Positions 31,452 through 39,134 of a stretch of 39,134 nucleotides of DNA are shown one piece after another. The notes under the pieces were generated by a model. It was not told the origin of the DNA. It searched no databases and saw only the letters and a program-made list of their open reading frames with translations. Every line of letters starts with the position of its first letter. Within the stretch, counting starts at the first letter, position 1. A program made the position numbers and the translations under genes. Origin of the DNA: JAGYLJ01 sp964383545 (lineage in GTDB: Bacteria; Patescibacteriota; Minisyncoccia; Phycocordibacterales; UBA12079); contig CAYLHD010000003.1 of NCBI GenBank assembly GCA_964383545.1, positions 1 through 39,134 on the forward strand. Direction: 5' to 3'.

Positions 31452-32696
31452 CTAAATAACATCTACTTTTGGCAAAGGGACAATGAATTTAGTTTCATTT
31501 TCTTTTACTAATTTAATTTCTCTTTTTCTAAAATTATCAACAAAACTATAGGGCAAAGTTAACAAATAGTCTGGTTTTACTTTATGCATTTCATCTTCTG
31601 TTTTAATTGGAATATCTGAATCAATTATATATTTCCCTATTTTAAATGGATTAGCGTCAGCAGCAGCATCTATATCTTTTTTCCCTATTCCACAATACTG
31701 AAGAATAGTATTACCTTTAGTAGAAGCTCCATAAATCCAAATACTTTTACCCTTTGATTTAATTTTTTTAATTAAAGACAATAAATCACGACGAGTCTTT
31801 TCTATCCTTTGCATAAACTTCTTATAGGTCACTAAACTATAAATTTTTACTTGTTTTTCACCTACTAATGCTTTTTTAAGTCGCTTAGTTTGTTTATATT
31901 TCAAACATTCTTTTTTCTTTATAAATAACCTAAAACTACCTCCATATACATCGTTTAAAATAACATCGAAAATTTCCAAACCAGCCTGTTCCATAATCCA
32001 ATGCATACTATCTATAGAATAGTAACCAACATGTTCATGGACAATATTATCATACATATTTGTACGTATCATTGCTGGTAAATAAACCATCTGAATTACC
32101 CAAATCCCATCATCAGCTAAACAGTTCTTAACTTCTTGAGAAAATTTAATTGGATCATACAAATGATAAAACATAGCAATACTAAAAATTAGTTTAGCTT
32201 TTTTATCGGTTACAGACTTATAAGTCTTTTCACTAAAATAATCAGTAACTATTTTAAACCTTTTTAAATTAAAAATTGGTTTTATATTTTGAGCTGGATC
32301 AATACATAATAAATCACATTTGGAATCTTTTAAATAAGATAGTAAAGTTCCATCATTTCCACCAATATCTAAAACTAAGTCTCCTTTCTCAGGAGTAATA
32401 TATTTCAAAGCACTATCTAAGACATCCTTCAATATCAAAGGCATAGAAGAATTTGTAGAACTAGTAAAAGGATATTGTTCATACATTTCAGACATATCAA
32501 AAGAGTGACTAAGCTGTAAAACACCACAACTTTTACTTGTTTTCTTACAAAGAACCAAACCAAGTGGTTGTTTTTTTAATTTTTTACGATAAGAAAGATT
32601 GTCAGGAAAAACCGATGATAGGTATTGTTTACCAAGATCAACACAAGGAGTAATAATCGGATTACCACAAAAACGACATTTAGTTATTTTAGACAT
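31452..32696 (-). CDS. Class I SAM methyltransferase (sugar C-methyltransferase type)
   Basis: A 414-residue three-part enzyme. An N-terminal zinc-binding segment (C7, C10, C18; CRFCGNPIITPCVDLGKQYL) leads to a SAM domain with DIGGNDGTLLSYL (about 107-120). A C-terminal Rossmann-like domain carries IWIYGASTKGNTILQY (about 330-345). This combination (Methyltransf_13/12/14) is found in enzymes methylating nucleotide-linked sugars at carbon, such as TylC3 and NovU. It is at the end of a three-gene run with an epimerase and a cupin. Confidence 0.85.
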   Translation of the reverse strand: MSKITKCRFCGNPIITPCVDLGKQYLSSVFPDNLSYRKKLKKQPLGLVLCKKTSKSCGVLQLSHSFDMSEMYEQYPFTSSTNSSMPLILKDVLDSALKYITPEKGDLVLDIGGNDGTLLSYLKDSKCDLLCIDPAQNIKPIFNLKRFKIVTDYFSEKTYKSVTDKKAKLIFSIAMFYHLYDPIKFSQEVKNCLADDGIWVIQMVYLPAMIRTNMYDNIVHEHVGYYSIDSMHWIMEQAGLEIFDVILNDVYGGSFRLFIKKKECLKYKQTKRLKKALVGEKQVKIYSLVTYKKFMQRIEKTRRDLLSLIKKIKSKGKSIWIYGASTKGNTILQYCGIGKKDIDAAADANPFKIGKYIIDSDIPIKTEDEMHKVKPDYLLTLPYSFVDNFRKREIKLVKENETKFIVPLPKVDVI

Positions 32697-32705
32697 TTTG
32701 AAAAT

Positions 32706-33392
32706 TTATTTTTTGTTACTTATAAAATTAAAAACTTCTTGAGCTTCGGGTAGCTGAGGATCATCATTTTGAATTTCTTGAACATCTAAAGGACCTTTAA
32801 AATCTACATCAATTCCTAGATGGTTAGCAATATCTATTAACTTAACAGAATTACAAGCACCCACTTCCAATATTCCACTACGATCTAAATTAGAAGTTAT
32901 ATAATCAGTTACAAAGTTAAGACTTGAGAAACTATATCTACTTTCTTTATCAACATAAACCTTCTCGCCTTTGATTATATCAATCAAAACTCCTTTTTCT
33001 AAACTATCATCAAACATTGCAGTCAAACGAATAATAAGATTATTATCACAGTTACATATATTTTCTGCTGCAAGTTTATGTCTTCCATAAACCGTATCCA
33101 ATTGACATCTAGCAGAAACAGTACTTATCTGAACAAATTTATCGAAACTACAACCATAAAAAATATCAGCTGTTTTTTTAACAGTTTCTTTAAAATCTTC
33201 TTCAGGATTATTCTTGGCTCGGAATCTAGAAGCAGGCATAGCCACATTTATGACAATATTATAAAATTTTCCGATACTTTCAGAATAATTTTCACGGTTA
33301 ATAGACACAACACTATAACCTTTTTTGGTTAGTGAAGTGTTTAATTTCCTACCCACAAAACCGTTTGCGCCAAAAAGACCTATTGTAATCAT
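32706..33392 (-). CDS. NAD-dependent epimerase/dehydratase (extended SDR)
   Basis: A 228-residue Rossmann protein: GLFGANGFVGRKL is the nucleotide-binding GxxGxxG, and YGRHKLAAEN is the YxxxK active site. At 228 residues it is shorter than classical sugar epimerases (about 300). It likely reduces or epimerises a nucleotide-sugar in the same pathway as the adjacent methyltransferase and cupin genes. Confidence 0.8.
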   Translation of the reverse strand: MITIGLFGANGFVGRKLNTSLTKKGYSVVSINRENYSESIGKFYNIVINVAMPASRFRAKNNPEEDFKETVKKTADIFYGCSFDKFVQISTVSARCQLDTVYGRHKLAAENICNCDNNLIIRLTAMFDDSLEKGVLIDIIKGEKVYVDKESRYSFSSLNFVTDYITSNLDRSGILEVGACNSVKLIDIANHLGIDVDFKGPLDVQEIQNDDPQLPEAQEVFNFISNKK

Positions 33393-33400
33393 TTTTTATT

Positions 33401-33796
33401 TTAAATATCTTCTCGAATAATAGGTTTATCACAGTCATCCCAAGCTTTAGTTAACATTGCCATCACTGTCATATTAGTAATTGCATATATCGTATGGGTA
33501 ACACCTTTAGGGGTTCTAACACAAGAACCCTTACTCATATGCATTACTATTTTTTCATTCGTTTCTGGATCTTTGGTAACAAACACTCCAGAACCTTCAG
33601 TAACTAAAGAATACTCTATAAATTCAGGATGACTGTGATTCCCTCTTGTAGCCCCTGGCGTAAAATACAATAAATTAAATTCAACAATTACATCCTGTGG
33701 AATCCAAGTAAAAATACCACCCCGACCATCCTTTACTGTATCCAAGTTACATGTAGGATAAAACAATTCAACTTTGTTATCTGATAATTTTTTCAT
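33401..33796 (-). CDS. RmlC-like cupin (sugar epimerase/isomerase-like)
   Basis: A 131-residue single cupin: the first motif is around GNHSHPEFIEYSLVTEGSG and the second around PKGVTHTIYAITN. It resembles WxcM/FdtA-type cupins that isomerise dTDP-4-keto-sugars, and also plain sugar-binding cupins. The first gene of a three-gene set (cupin, SDR, methyltransferase), divergent from the gmd-like gene with an 80-base gap. Confidence 0.75.
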   Translation of the reverse strand: MKKLSDNKVELFYPTCNLDTVKDGRGGIFTWIPQDVIVEFNLLYFTPGATRGNHSHPEFIEYSLVTEGSGVFVTKDPETNEKIVMHMSKGSCVRTPKGVTHTIYAITNMTVMAMLTKAWDDCDKPIIREDI

Positions 33797-33876
33797 ATTT
33801 GTTAATTATAATAAAAGCATAACACGTTCTAATATTTAAATAAACGGTTATCTCTTATGATATAATCTCATTATAT

Positions 33877-34905
33877 ATGTTAAATCCTTTAAAAAAAGCT
33901 TTTATTACGGGTATCACAGGACAAGACGGATCACATCTAGCAGAATTACTTGTTAAAAAAAACTACAAAGTTTTTGGCCTGGTACGTAATACAAAACAAG
34001 CTTCTTTAGTAAATATTGAAAAATTATATAAAGACAAAAAAATAACCCTGTTAAAAGGAAACTTAAAAGATTTAAAATCGATAAAAAAAGCTCTCTTAAT
34101 AGCAAAACCAGATGAAATCTACAATCTAGCTGCTCAAACTAATAATGTCAGATCGTTTAAATTTCCTAAAGAAACCTATGATATAAATTATTATGGAGTT
34201 GGTTATGTAGTTGATTGTGCCAGAAAAATTAACCCAAAAGTTAAAATATTCCAGGCCAGTAGTTCAAAAATGTTTGAAAGTTCTAAACTTCCACTTGACG
34301 AAAATAGTTCTTTCAATCCAACTAGCCCCTATGGTAAAGCCAAACTAGAAACCCATAATAAATATGTTCTAGACTATAGAAAAAAGTATAATCTCTTCAT
34401 TTGTTCTGGAATATTATTCAATCATGAGTCTCCAAGGCACATACGAGATTCTGTAATAGGAAAAATCTCAGAATCTCTAGTAAAAATAAAAATGGGCTCG
34501 TGCGACAGTCTTAAATTGGGAAATATTGACAACAAATGTGATTGGGGTTATTCAAAAGATTATGTTAAAGCTATGTGGATGATGCTTCAACAGAAAGAAC
34601 CTCTCGATTTTGTAATCGCAACAGGAGAAATACACTCTGTTCGTGAATTTGTCGAAGAAAGTTGCAAGCTTCTAAAAATTGATCTTATATGGAAAGGAAA
34701 AGGGTTAGAGGAAAAAGGGATAGACAAAAAAACCAACAAAACAATAATAGAAATAGATCCAAAATATTTTAGACCTAATGAAACAAACTATTTTTGTGGT
34801 AATATCCAAAAAGCTAAGAGACTTCTTGGATGGGAACCTAAATGTAACTTTAAAGAATTAGCAAAAATAATGGTAAAATCTGATTTAGAAAAAGAAAAAA
34901 ACTAA
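33877..34905 (+). CDS. GDP-mannose 4,6-dehydratase-like SDR
   Basis: A 342-residue enzyme of the Gmd group: AFITGITGQDGSHLAELLVKK (TGxxGxxG, residues 8-28), YNLAAQTNNVRSF, and SPYGKAKLETHN with Y152 and K156. Family members convert GDP-mannose to GDP-4-keto-6-deoxymannose, a precursor of GDP-fucose/rhamnose/perosamine. The QTNN and SPYGKAK segments differ from classical Gmd (AQSHV, SPYAAAK), so the sugar is uncertain. Followed by a glycosyltransferase gene after 20 bases. Confidence 0.85.
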   Translation: MLNPLKKAFITGITGQDGSHLAELLVKKNYKVFGLVRNTKQASLVNIEKLYKDKKITLLKGNLKDLKSIKKALLIAKPDEIYNLAAQTNNVRSFKFPKETYDINYYGVGYVVDCARKINPKVKIFQASSSKMFESSKLPLDENSSFNPTSPYGKAKLETHNKYVLDYRKKYNLFICSGILFNHESPRHIRDSVIGKISESLVKIKMGSCDSLKLGNIDNKCDWGYSKDYVKAMWMMLQQKEPLDFVIATGEIHSVREFVEESCKLLKIDLIWKGKGLEEKGIDKKTNKTIIEIDPKYFRPNETNYFCGNIQKAKRLLGWEPKCNFKELAKIMVKSDLEKEKN

Positions 34906-34925
34906 ACTTAACTTAACTTATACCT

Positions 34926-35627
34926 ATGAAAAGTGTAATTATAATTCCAACATATAACGAGAAAGAAAATATCAAAATTTTAATACCTCTTATTTTTGAA
35001 CTTTTACCAAACTTTTCAGTCCTAGTTACTGACGATAATTCCCTAGACGGAACCTATGAGGAAGTACAAAGATTAAAAAAACTTTACCCCAACCTTTCCG
35101 GTTTTTTAGGTGAAGGAGAGAGAGGCTTCGCTAAAGCCTACATAACAGCATTCTCAAAAGTACTAGATAAAAAAGAAGCTGAATCCATAATTATGATGGA
35201 CGCTGACTTTGCACCTCAACTCAAATACCTTCCCGAAATGATTAAAAAAAGTAAAGATTACCAAATTGTTATTGGTTCTCGTTATGTAACAGGCAGTAAA
35301 GTAATTGGATATAACTTATCCCGTAAAATAATCAGTTTTTTAGGTAACGTCAGCTACAGAAAAATACTCCGTATTCCTATCCACGACTATTCTTGTGGAT
35401 ACATGGTAATATCCACTAAATTAATGGAAAAAATTGATTTATCAAAAATAGGTTCTGAAGGATATGCTTTCATATCAGAATTAAAATATTTATTATTCAA
35501 AGCTGGCGGAAGATTCTTCGAAGTCCCTGTCACCTTCACCGAACGCTCAATAGGTGAATCAAAATTTTCACTAGCAATTTTGTGGGAAGGGATTTTAACT
35601 CCTTGGAGGATACTCTTTAGAAAGTAA
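34926..35627 (+). CDS. GT2 glycosyltransferase (dolichol-phosphate-mannose synthase-like)
   Basis: A 233-residue family-2 glycosyltransferase: IIPTYNEKENI at 5-15, VTDDNSLDGT, MMDADFAPQLKYLP with the DAD metal site, and IGSRYVTGSKVIGYN. It lacks the C-terminal transmembrane tail of many DPM1 homologues. It probably makes polyprenyl-phosphate-linked sugars from a GDP/UDP-sugar, feeding the GT-C membrane transferase encoded next door. Confidence 0.88.
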   Translation: MKSVIIIPTYNEKENIKILIPLIFELLPNFSVLVTDDNSLDGTYEEVQRLKKLYPNLSGFLGEGERGFAKAYITAFSKVLDKKEAESIIMMDADFAPQLKYLPEMIKKSKDYQIVIGSRYVTGSKVIGYNLSRKIISFLGNVSYRKILRIPIHDYSCGYMVISTKLMEKIDLSKIGSEGYAFISELKYLLFKAGGRFFEVPVTFTERSIGESKFSLAILWEGILTPWRILFRK

Positions 35628-35629
35628 TA

Positions 35630-37303
35630 TTATTTTCTAAAAAATAAATCTAACTTCTCACTATCTTGAGTAGCTATTTTTGTTTTATACAAATGACTTA
35701 CATTAAAATTCAACTCAGGTATATTATTGAAAGGATAATCATAAATAGGAAAACTCACCTTTTGATACTCTTGATTATCAAAAAATGAATTGAAAATATC
35801 CGTAAATTTTTGATCATAGATAAAATACTTACGCAAAACAATAACATCAGGCTCCAATTTACTATCCTCTTCTAAATTATTTCCAACATACCCAATGATG
35901 GTCTTGCTTCCTAAATAGTACATATAAGAATTTTCTTCATAGTTGGTCGCTATAATTATTTTAGTGGGATCTTTATATTCTTCCTGGATATAAGGAATGG
36001 CAAAATCTAATGGACCTTGATATTGATGAGTTAACTCATAGAAATGATTTTTAATAGAGCCTATTTGGGGAATAACATTTAAAAAGATACCTAACAACAC
36101 AAAACTAGTAAAAATTTGAAGTGTTTTTTTCTTTTTCTGAGAGTCTTTTACAAGAGTTTTAGAAATTATCAACCAACACAACAAAATATCTAATAAAATA
36201 ATACCAACCAAAACAGGTTGTAAAGCAATTAAATAGCGCTCAAAGACAAAGACTGTACGAGCAATAACCAAAATATAAATACCAAAAAACAAAGTTAGAA
36301 AATTAGAAACTCTTAAGATAACTTTATCTTCCAAAGCAACAATATTTTTCTTAAGACTTAAAAATATTAATAATATACTTTTTACCAAAATAGCCAAATA
36401 AAGAAATTCAAATCTCGTAAAAAAAGATAACGCAACTCCAATATTATTAAAATAATTGTTAAAATCCAAAACAGACTCTGCAGTCAACATTTTAACCATG
36501 ATAAAAGTTTTAAAATAGAAGAGAGAAGGAATAATAAAAATAAGAGAAATAAAAAGTGGTGAAGCTAACTTTAAAAAATTGTGAGTAAAAACTGCTAATT
36601 TTTTTTCACAGACCAAATATGAATTAACAATAATGTGTAAACCAAAAGTTACTAAAAAAACAAGCGCTATTGGATAATGAGTATGAAAAAGTAAAACAAT
36701 AAACAAAGAAATTATCCCTAAATAATACTTATAACTTAATGTTTTTGATATAACATATTTTAAATAAACATTAATAAGGACAGCTGAAAATAATAAAACC
36801 AGAGAGTAATAGCGTACTTCTCTCAGGTGAAGAACTAACGAGATTGATGCCAACTCAAAAAGAAAAAAAATAAGTAAAGCTTCCCATCGATTCTCTTTAA
36901 AAAACGAACTAATCGTTAAACCAAAAATAATAGTGGCTAGAAAACCAGCCAGAGCAAAAGGTGTCCGCATCCTGGATGTTTTTGTATAAATATTATCGGT
37001 TTGTTTTGCAAAAAATTCACCAATAGCAGCTAAATAATATTGAGTCCAACCTTCAGCTATATAGACATCACCTCCATTTCTTACCCCAACATCATGGTTC
37101 ACATCATTAAAAAGATAAAGAAAATTTTTTCCATCATTAGCTTTGGGATAACCATACTCTATAACCCTCTTGCCAAACATGGCTGTGGAAGCCTCATCAT
37201 TCCAAAGCAAAGGATAAGAAATATTCTTAAATAAACTAAAAGCAAAGAATCCTATAACAATAAACAGACCAATAGTAAGTAATATCTTAGTTCGTTTCTT
37301 CAT
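35630..37303 (-). CDS. GT-C membrane glycosyltransferase (PMT/ArnT-like)
   Basis: A 557-residue integral membrane protein with about 10-12 hydrophobic segments. The first external loop has PLLWNDEASTAMFGKRV, holding the acidic catalytic pair found in GT39/GT83 enzymes that use polyprenyl-phosphate sugars. LREVRYYSLVLLFSA fits the second conserved loop. The last 140 residues are a soluble domain. It likely transfers the sugar made by the neighbouring GT2 enzyme to surface protein or lipid. It converges with that gene, with only 2 bases between. Confidence 0.75.
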   Translation of the reverse strand: MKKRTKILLTIGLFIVIGFFAFSLFKNISYPLLWNDEASTAMFGKRVIEYGYPKANDGKNFLYLFNDVNHDVGVRNGGDVYIAEGWTQYYLAAIGEFFAKQTDNIYTKTSRMRTPFALAGFLATIIFGLTISSFFKENRWEALLIFFLFELASISLVLHLREVRYYSLVLLFSAVLINVYLKYVISKTLSYKYYLGIISLFIVLLFHTHYPIALVFLVTFGLHIIVNSYLVCEKKLAVFTHNFLKLASPLFISLIFIIPSLFYFKTFIMVKMLTAESVLDFNNYFNNIGVALSFFTRFEFLYLAILVKSILLIFLSLKKNIVALEDKVILRVSNFLTLFFGIYILVIARTVFVFERYLIALQPVLVGIILLDILLCWLIISKTLVKDSQKKKKTLQIFTSFVLLGIFLNVIPQIGSIKNHFYELTHQYQGPLDFAIPYIQEEYKDPTKIIIATNYEENSYMYYLGSKTIIGYVGNNLEEDSKLEPDVIVLRKYFIYDQKFTDIFNSFFDNQEYQKVSFPIYDYPFNNIPELNFNVSHLYKTKIATQDSEKLDLFFRK

Positions 37304-37426
37304 CTTAGGATTATATCAAAGGTTTAAGTTAGGTCCTATGAAATACTTTAAATCTAAGGTTATAATAACTAAAAAAGTTGTGAGAATCAAAAATTAGTTG
37401 CTTTTAGGTAGTCTTTTATGTATCTT

Positions 37427-37455
37427 TTAGAAAGGTATAAAGTCCTTTGTATAAA
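37427..37455 (+). promoter_or_regulatory. Candidate promoter for pyrE-pyrF
   Basis: TATAAA at 37450-37455 with TTAGAA at 37427-37432, spacer 17. The -35 is weak; TTGCTT and TATCTT with 17 bases just upstream are an alternative. Confidence 0.35.
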
Positions 37456-37487
37456 TAAAAACAATACACCAAACTAAGGAGGTAATC

Positions 37488-38234
37488 ATGAGAGATTACG
37501 AAAAAGAAATTATGGAAGCTCAGAGTTTAAAAGATTTGCTTTTTGGTCTTGTCAATAATGCAAGACTGAGTGGTAAATTTTTCTCTGAAAAATGTATTCT
37601 CAAAATCTTTGATTTGTGTAACGCATATTGGATGCATAACGGGGATTCCAAAAAACCTCACGCTAAACTCACTTCTGGTAAGTGTAGCAACGGCTTTTTC
37701 AATTGTTTGGAAGTTTTGAAGTACCAACAACTTTCAGATTTTTTAGCACAACAACTCGCCTTGTTGATTCGAGAACGAATCGGAAACACAAAGGTGGACT
37801 GGGTTATCGGTTCGCCGATGGCAGGGATTACTTTTGCTCATGATGTAGCAAGGGCTCTAGGTGCCACAAAAAGTTTCTTTACTGAAAAAGACCCCAACCG
37901 ATCCAAGAAAATGCTTTGGAACAGGGTTGTTATTTATGAAAAAGAAACTGTCCTTCAGATTGAAGAGCTCATAACTACAGCTCAAACCTTGAACAATGTC
38001 CAAGAGACCATTATTGAGGGAAACCCTTATCCTGTAAACTTTTTGCCTTTTATTGGAGTATTGGTTCATCGTCCTGCGAAACTGCCGATTTCTGAATATG
38101 GCGACCGAAAAGTTATTGCTGTTGTTGAAAAAGAAGTATGGGCAACAGAACCAGAGGATTGTCCTCTTTGCAGAGAAGGTTCTATCCTGTATCGTCCAAA
38201 ACAAAATTGGGAAAAACTTACAGGTAAACAATAA
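37488..38234 (+). CDS. pyrE: Orotate phosphoribosyltransferase
   Basis: Makes orotidine 5'-phosphate from orotate and PRPP. The 248-residue protein contains HAKLTSGKCSNGFFNC at 58-73 (the HxxLxSGxHS substrate loop), WVIGSPMAGITFAHDVAR and the PRPP motif VLQIEELITTAQTL at 155-168. The PRPP motif is divergent: EE for ED/DD and TTA for TTG. A C-terminal CPLC (225-228) follows a WATEPEDCPLC segment also seen in long OPRT-like proteins. A strong AAGGAGG precedes the ATG. PyrF follows after 19 bases. Confidence 0.82.
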   Translation: MRDYEKEIMEAQSLKDLLFGLVNNARLSGKFFSEKCILKIFDLCNAYWMHNGDSKKPHAKLTSGKCSNGFFNCLEVLKYQQLSDFLAQQLALLIRERIGNTKVDWVIGSPMAGITFAHDVARALGATKSFFTEKDPNRSKKMLWNRVVIYEKETVLQIEELITTAQTLNNVQETIIEGNPYPVNFLPFIGVLVHRPAKLPISEYGDRKVIAVVEKEVWATEPEDCPLCREGSILYRPKQNWEKLTGKQ

Positions 38235-38253
38235 CAACTAGAAAGGAGATACC

Positions 38254-38979
38254 ATGAATCTATCAGAAAGATTGATTGTAGCGGCTGATTTTGACCCAAG
38301 AAAAGTTGGGGGGTTAGCAGGAGTGAGAAGTAAGGTTTTGACCCTTGCCAACAAAATCAAAGGTCTTGGAGTAATCATTAAGGTGAATTCTTTCTTACGG
38401 GCATATGGCTATGAGCTTATCGATGTCCTACACCAACTTGAGCTAAAGGTTTTCGCTGATCTCAAGCTCATCGACATTCCAGCCACAATGGAAATTGATG
38501 CGGCCATGTTGTTAGATCACAAGCCTGATTTTTTGACGGTGATGTGTTGTGCGGGTATTGATGGCATGAATGCTGTTCAGAAAACCCTACCGAACACAAA
38601 AGTTCTTGGTGTTACTGTTTTGACCAGTCTTAATGAGGAAGAATGCCAAGCAATTTTTACTTGTTCAACGAAAGCTGGTGTATTACGTTTTGCCCGTATG
38701 GCAAAACTTGCCGGCCTTGGTGAATTAATTCTTTCTCCGAAAGAAGTCGATGTAGTGAAGGATCGATTCGAGCTTCAGCTTGGACTCAACACCCCCGGTA
38801 TCCGCCCTGTGTGGAGCCTAGTTGAAGGAGATGATCAATCACGTGTTCTTACTCCCGAGCAGGCCATTCAAAATGGTGCCGAGAGAATTGTAATTGGACG
38901 TCCGATTACACAAGCCAAAAATCCTCGCGAAGCCGTCGAGAAAACTCTCGGGGAAATTCAAAAAGGTTTTGCTGATTAA
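38254..38979 (+). CDS. pyrF: Orotidine 5'-phosphate decarboxylase
   Basis: Makes UMP from OMP. The 241-residue barrel has the catalytic tetrad motif DLKLID (D69, K71, D74) in KVFADLKLIDIPATM, preceded by ADFDP with the ligand D12. LGLNTPGIRP and GAERIVIGRPITQA form the phosphate site. AAAGGAGATACC precedes the ATG. It is visibly richer in G+C than genes nearby. With pyrE it completes the last two steps from orotate; the earlier steps are not in the window. Confidence 0.95.
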   Translation: MNLSERLIVAADFDPRKVGGLAGVRSKVLTLANKIKGLGVIIKVNSFLRAYGYELIDVLHQLELKVFADLKLIDIPATMEIDAAMLLDHKPDFLTVMCCAGIDGMNAVQKTLPNTKVLGVTVLTSLNEEECQAIFTCSTKAGVLRFARMAKLAGLGELILSPKEVDVVKDRFELQLGLNTPGIRPVWSLVEGDDQSRVLTPEQAIQNGAERIVIGRPITQAKNPREAVEKTLGEIQKGFAD

Positions 38980-38994
38980 TGAATTCTTATCAGC

Positions 38995-39028
38995 AAAAAG
39001 CCTCTACCTGTACAGGTAGAGGCTTTTT
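38995..39028 (+). terminator. Terminator after pyrF
   Basis: A perfect palindrome (GCCTCTACCTG stem with a TA centre) with A-run and T-run ends, 16 bases past the pyrF stop. Confidence 0.92.
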
Positions 39029-39082
39029 TAAACTTACTTATTTATCAAGGCATCAAGGTCTGCCGATAATAAGTATCTCCTG

Positions 39083-39134
39083 CGGAGGGGGTGGGATTCG
39101 AACCCACGGTACAGTTTCCCGCACTCCGGTTTTC
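39083..39134 (-). tRNA. tRNA-Ser (UCN family), 3' part, cut by the window end
   Basis: Visible: anticodon-loop end GAAA preceding stem ACCGG (anticodon NGA), a long class II variable arm, T-arm GTGGG-TTCGAAT-CCCAC, acceptor CCCCTCC and G73, the serine discriminator. CCA is not encoded. The 50 or so bases on its 3' side show no repeat unit. Confidence 0.88.

Overview
The window looks like a chromosomal contig from a small-genome, AT-rich bacterium of the Patescibacteria (Candidate Phyla Radiation, probably Parcubacteria-like). This is inferred from gene content and style: packed short operons, many genes with no visible Shine-Dalgarno, a minimal ribosomal and tRNA-synthetase set, a DUF5652-type small membrane protein, a SIMPL protein, and no central metabolism. 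TAA, TAG and TGA all end genes here, so the standard bacterial code applies and the UGA-glycine lineages are unlikely. One 100-N assembly gap lies at 23144-23243.

Layout. 1-5387 (minus strand): 5' end of rpsF, TatD nuclease, a RelE/RelB-type toxin-antitoxin pair, metG, a PerM/AI-2E permease and an M16 peptidase. 5388-5724: a gene-free stretch holding a multi-hairpin inverted-repeat element. 5725-15608 (minus): glyS, a surface-anchored repeat protein, recO, a DEDDh exonuclease, a BRO/DinD-like gene split by a stop codon, two orphans, and ileS with a histidine-phosphatase domain inserted in it. 15652-19204: a thymidylate block in two divergent-looking units that converge on a shared terminator. 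One is thyA-folA-HIT (plus). The other is a nucleotidyltransferase followed by a dCMP-deaminase fusion (minus). Together they cover dCMP to dUMP to dTMP with folate recycling. 19254-22827 (minus): rplK, nusG, secE, a SIMPL protein, small membrane proteins and a cobalamin adenosyltransferase. 22844-24472: tRNA-His and tRNA-Leu with arrays of tRNA-derived repeats and an HNH nuclease. 24567-27176 (minus): rplS, a pseudouridine synthase and a lipoprotein amidase. 27243-28080: tRNA-Arg, tRNA-Val and a third repeat array. 28080-31045 (minus): VTT membrane protein, ruvX, a YafQ/DinJ-type pair, a kinase remnant and a thioredoxin-CcdA fusion. 31134-37303: a DUF5652 protein and a sugar/glycan block. 37488-38979 (plus): pyrE-pyrF. 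A truncated tRNA-Ser closes the window.

The most unusual feature is a family of structured repeats attached to the 3' sides of three tRNA genes (His, Leu, Val). Read in the tRNA sense, a unit has four parts: an antisense copy of that tRNA's acceptor-CCA and T-arm, in Leu and Val split by a small hairpin; a roughly 40-60 base linker; an AT-rich imperfect palindrome, usually bordered by GGTC and GACC; and a direct copy of the tRNA 3' end starting inside the T-loop. The antisense part follows the sequence of the neighbouring tRNA, and for Leu it includes a CCA complement that the gene does not encode. I do not recognise this as a described element.

A second theme is two expression styles. The nucleotide-metabolism genes (thyA block, deaminase block, pyrEF) have strong AGGAGG-type ribosome binding sites, and several have sigma70-like promoters or look richer in G+C. 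Most neighbouring genes have no visible ribosome binding site. This suggests the pyrimidine genes were acquired as cassettes.
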